This document shows positions 59,801 to 64,000 of a stretch of DNA of 64,000 nucleotides, in pieces. Positions within the stretch are counted from its first letter, which is position 1. Each line of letters opens with the position of its first letter. Origin of the DNA: Lagopus muta (Eukaryota > Chordata > Aves > Galliformes > Phasianidae); assembly GCF_023343835.1 (NCBI RefSeq), contig NC_064437.1, positions 51,472,972 to 51,536,971 of the forward strand, read 5' to 3'. The notes below the pieces were generated by a model. The model saw nothing but the letters and a program-made list of their open reading frames with translations, made no database searches and had not been told where the DNA came from. The position numbers and the translations under genes are program-made.

Positions 59801-61844
59801 CTACTGTCTTTTGCTTCTGAGTTCAACTTAGGTCATGCTGAATATTATTTCACAGCCTTTCTCTAGTGGTTTGTCAGTGTTTTTCAAAGCCAAAATATAT
59901 GTTTTAGGCTGATTAATGGTCTACCCTTAGATGAGGGCAAACAGTTAAATATTCTGAGGTTGCAGAACACAAAGTGAATTGAGAGCTATCCAGCTTAGCT
60001 ACAACATCCTCCCCACTACAGGAGAAATTTTATTTCACTGTCCCTATTGCCTTTAACCAAGATTTTGTGTTTCCCTTGAGTCTACATCAATCACAGTGCA
60101 AAATTAAATAATAGCAATGCGTGTTCACTTAAGATACAGTTTAGAGAATATGTGGCTGTGAGCCAGCAATATATGATCAAAGAAATCACCATGGATCTGT
60201 AATGCTCCACAAATCATGTAGTAGGGAAACTGTAATGTAGGGAAAGTTATATGCAGTGCATACATCTGTTTTCAACTATTTTGAAGTTTGGATTATTGAA
60301 ACATAAATACGCACAAGTATATTGAGGTTACTTTTACGGTGTTATGGAATGGGCCTATTTCTATGTATCATAAGGAGCAGCTGAATAAGCTGAAGAGTTT
60401 TGCAAAAGACCAGTGTTTGTCCTACTGTTCTGTTTCTAGCTTCTTTCTGAAGTAGCAGAAAAAATGATGCAATTCTGAATCAGGATTTTCTTGTGAACAA
60501 CCAACCTACTTACTTCACTAACAGCTTGATATGAGGAGAAGATGTCATTCTGGAAAATGCAGTATAACACAAGTTATTGTTCAAGTCATTTAGAAAGAGT
60601 TCTCAGGAGTAACATTCCAGTGTAATTGCTCATCTGTCAAGGGCCTGCCCTGAAAGCATTGCTTAACTTTGTCCTGCTGCCAACTGGCTGGAAAAGAGTG
60701 GAATTAATAAAAACCAATATATTCAAAGCCTGTATTACCATACTTTAAACATGTCATCTTTGAACATATCACCAAGGTTTAATTTGATGATATTAATAAT
60801 ACATATTTTAAAGTTCGATGTTGGTTACTATAACAGTTCTGTTCCCACTAAAGTTACTGAAAAATTTGACACTGAAAGATTTGTTTTGTAGTTGTCAAAA
60901 TCTGTACAGTCTTTACTGGGTAATTTGTTACTTTCAGTGCCTTGTGCACCAGGAGTAGTTCTGGTACCATTCCTGTTCCCTGCTATGAGAGTAGCTGCCA
61001 TGTGAATAGCTGTCTATCAGACAGAATCTATTTATCTGGGATATTAATGATATAATTGAGGAAAACAAATTCCTTCCAAAGCTGAAGAGTGAATGGTTAT
61101 GTATACACGCTGTTTTGAGGATACAGAGAATATATTCATTGTCTGAGTAATCAGGCACCTCCACCATCAGGAGTGATGCAGGATAGGAACTATTGGTGGA
61201 AAGCCAGATATTGCTGCTTTCCTCCATGTAGCTTGCAGCTCTGCATTGCATTAATATCCTGATATCCTCAGTAAGTTACCAACTACACTTACACTAACTG
61301 CCATAGGCTGTTGGCAATATGAAGCCAATGGATTTAGGAGAACATCATGCTCCTGGCTGCTGCAAGGACTGGCATTTCAGAAGAGCGTGGTTAGGGGCTG
61401 CTGCCAGAACTGATGTGATTCCTGTGTGCGATGCTCTGCCCAGGAGTAATGGAGGCACTGAGCTGAAATCTGCTGTACTTGCTTTGGCCCTCTTCTTGGT
61501 AAATGAAGTGTTTCTGTTTATAGAACTGTCAAATCTAGTACTGTCACTTGCCCTTTAATTTTGCAATCACACCTAGTGATTTTGCTCTTTCAGTAGTATT
61601 CATGGGGCATCCTGGTTTATACAGAAGGAGGAAACAATATATTAAAAAGCAAAACAAACAAACAGAACCAGAGCTCTCTTCCTAACTCTCTTTATTCATT
61701 GCTAAGGATTTATTCCTACTAAGGGAAAGCTTCTAAGCCTATGTGTAGAATTATATTTCATCTCAGAATCTATGTTTATGTATCTTAAAAGCAGACATTG
61801 GGTATTGTTAGCAAAAATATCTGGGTAAATAACACATGCGTATA
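56831..61844. other. No gene recognised
   Basis: AT-rich DNA with no coding family seen. It contains an A22 tract at about 59636-59657. A 105-codon minus-strand frame at 60934-61251 has no family resemblance and no splice support. Confidence 0.4.
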
Positions 61845-62376
61845 ATACAAGGGCTGCTCTGAAAGTAGTGCCTCCAGTGTTATTATGTCTGGCCTATGAA
61901 ACCAGAGGCTGATGGTGGTGGTATGGCAGCAGAAGCTGAACCTTACTGCCAGTATTCCATTACATGTTGTTGCTGTGTGACAGATGGCAGCAGAGGGGCA
62001 GTCTGACACAACGGTGTCTGATACGGAAATGTGTATGAAGGAAAGGTGTGTCATTGAATTCCTCCCTCCATGCAGAAAAAACTGCACCCATTGACATTCA
62101 GTGATGCTTACTGAGTATTTATGGAGACCAAGCAGTGGATGTGAGCACAGCAAGGCAGTGCATGGTGGGTTTCAGTGGCGGCAACAGCTGGTCATCTCTG
62201 TTCTTGCAGATGTATGTGAGTGCAGTGTGCAGGCTCTTATTCATTAGTGGCAATAATGCATAGCTGATGGTGATGGTTATGTTGAAAAACAGTGTTTTGT
62301 AGCTGGAAATTTGCTCTGTCAAGTAGTATTATTGTGCTTTTTGCATAGTAGGCATTACTTTTTGGAGCAACCTACG
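61845..62376 (+). mobile_element. Non-autonomous mariner-type element (Galluhop-like)
   Basis: About 530 bp bounded by imperfect terminal inverted repeats. The left end reads GGGCTGCTCTGAAAGTAGTG then CCT; the right end, reversed, reads GGTTGCTCCAAAAAGTAATG then CCT. Between them a decayed frame shows a mariner-like helix-turn-helix start (CVIEFLPPCRKN, then DVSTARQ-type words) with stops and frameshifts. The sequence then passes straight to the 3' end, so most of the transposase, including the catalytic part, is deleted. This matches the short internally deleted copies of the chicken Galluhop/mariner family as I remember them. It cannot move without an enzyme supplied elsewhere. Confidence 0.75.
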
Positions 62377-64000
62377 AAGTTTCTTTTAAATGAAGACATG
62401 TGCAGAAAACAAAGCCACACTGTCTCAGAGTAATTTAGGACTAAGAATAATGGGAATGAAATAAAAGCAGGCAGGTTTTACTTCACAGGATGTTGATGTT
62501 AACTGCCCTTTGCACAAAAATTAAAGACAAAAATGTGTGTGTGCTTCTTAGGGAGTTAAGGATAAGCTTAGAGATGCTGAATAGGTATCTGTGATAGATA
62601 ACGGGTCATTTGCAGTAACAGTCTTTGTGGGCTCTTAATATTATGAAGTATAATGTGGTATGAAGCTGTTTGCCCCACTGTGAAAGAGAAGTCAGTTATC
62701 TTTTACCTACTATGGACAAGAGTGTAACAGAGCAGTTGCTATGAAGAAGCCTGTCAGGTTTGTTTATGCACAAAGTATTTTGAAGTACCTCACTTGAAAT
62801 GGGGTTACGATATACAGAACGATATCTTAAGAGGTATGGAAGTGATGAAATTTTCCCAAGTTGAAAGTGATTTCAACTCTGAGAATGCATTGAAGTGCCT
62901 TAATTTCAGGATCATCTTCATACTTGAGTGAAGTGGTAAATTCTTTAATCTTGTGGTCATTCTACCAACTGAACCTTACTAACATTTTTAGCCATTTTGA
63001 ATGTGCCATTGTGATTACTGATTTTAGCTAAAGAGCAGTGGAGAATTGCCAGTTTTTCATGGATTTAGCTATTATGATTATATCATTTATGCATTTCTCA
63101 CTGTGATTTTGATTCTTTTGCCTCTGTTGAAACTACGTTATGTATCTGTCTTCTAAACTGTGAAATTAAAGAGTACTTTACCAAACACACTTGTAGAAGC
63201 TGTCAGGATTGTTTTGGAGTCTTGATAATTTGGGATTCTTCAGAGCTGACAGAAGGACTGCAAGAATATACATTCATTAGTATTATTCTAATATCTAATA
63301 CTAGCCAGAATTTTTAATCTTTTTAGCCAGAGTTCTTTTTACCTCTAAAAGTATTGAAGACACCTCTTTTCCTTATTGACACATTACCATCTTCAATTTA
63401 AAAAAATTAAATGAGGCTGAAAGTTGAGGCAGCTAAGAGCAGGGAGAAATGTTTTGGAAAGTGGTGTGTGACTCAAATACCTACTAAATTAAAAATTGCT
63501 GACTCTTGATCTCAGTGGTTTGGCCTCTCCCCAGATAATTGAATGGACTGGTTGAGAATCACTGAATCACGCCTAATGTGGCAGGAATGACTGAGTAAGA
63601 GTTGCCAGTATGTGAGCAGGGAGGTTGTGGTATGCTCTGGAGAATACCATCTCTGTCCCTTTAAATATAATGTGCGCTGATCAGGCAGAGTCTTAAGAGC
63701 TGGATGAGTCCATCAGACCTCAGGGCATGGGGCTGCCCCTGAAAATTTGTATCTGCATTCCAGGCAGAGTTTAGGGAGCCCCACTGAACCAGGGAAAACT
63801 GGCAGGCTAGGCTATGAGGACTTTTTTTGAACACTTAAGCTATGTGCTTAAATATTTGATTTTGTTCCTAATGAATCATGTCTTGGCTTGAAAAGGCTGG
63901 TGTTGCTATAAACCTCAGTTGGCTCTAAAACACTTATCCTGGAAAGTCTCCTGTGATGCCCAGATTGAGTGGGATCTAGTGAAAAGCCATGGTGAGAAAC
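62377..64000. other. No gene recognised
   Basis: AT-rich DNA, no open frame with family resemblance, no named repeat seen. Confidence 0.45.

Noticed and set aside
60934-61251. 105-codon minus-strand frame
   Set aside because: No recognisable motif, no splice signals that would join it to anything, and ordinary AT-rich composition.

Overview
This is vertebrate nuclear DNA from a bird, most likely a galliform or close relative. Genes are interrupted by many GT-AG introns, and two GC-rich CpG-island promoters sit in AT-rich DNA. The interspersed repeats are CR1 LINE fragments (five recognised, one of them young) plus a short mariner-type DNA transposon resembling chicken Galluhop. There are no bacterial-style operons, CRISPR arrays or recognisable rRNA/tRNA genes.

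Two protein-coding genes can be reconstructed, both on the minus strand. (1) A DUSP11-like RNA 5'-phosphatase gene runs from a CpG-island promoter near 28-29 kb down to a stop codon at 8839. Eleven coding exons join without a frame error into 662 codons. The first ~180 residues are the catalytic domain with the [10 protein letters not shown] signature. The rest is a long tail dominated by one 918-nt exon encoding about ten tandem copies of a ~30-residue Gly/Arg/Gln-rich unit. This tail is the most unusual feature of the window. (2) CCNJ (cyclin J) runs from a CpG-island promoter at 51-51.9 kb down to a stop at 44536. Its five coding exons give 383 codons.

Layout: 1-8.4 kb, intergenic with a CR1 fragment; 8.4-28.6 kb, the DUSP11-like gene, including an antisense CR1 insertion and a duplicated intron segment; 28.6-44.5 kb, the divergent side of that promoter, mostly unassigned DNA with one exon-like block at 31.9 kb and probably the long CCNJ 3' UTR at its right end; 44.5-51.7 kb, CCNJ; 51.7-64 kb, a region divergent from CCNJ with two exon-like blocks at 53.5 and 54.0 kb (candidate divergent RNA), an old CR1 and the mariner-type element.

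The two genes are not known to act together. CCNJ is a nuclear cyclin-family protein, and DUSP11 removes 5' phosphates from RNA polymerase III and viral-type triphosphorylated RNAs. Exon boundaries were placed by hand from splice signals, reading phase and remembered family sequence. Transcription starts, poly(A) sites and UTR limits are not proven by sequence alone.
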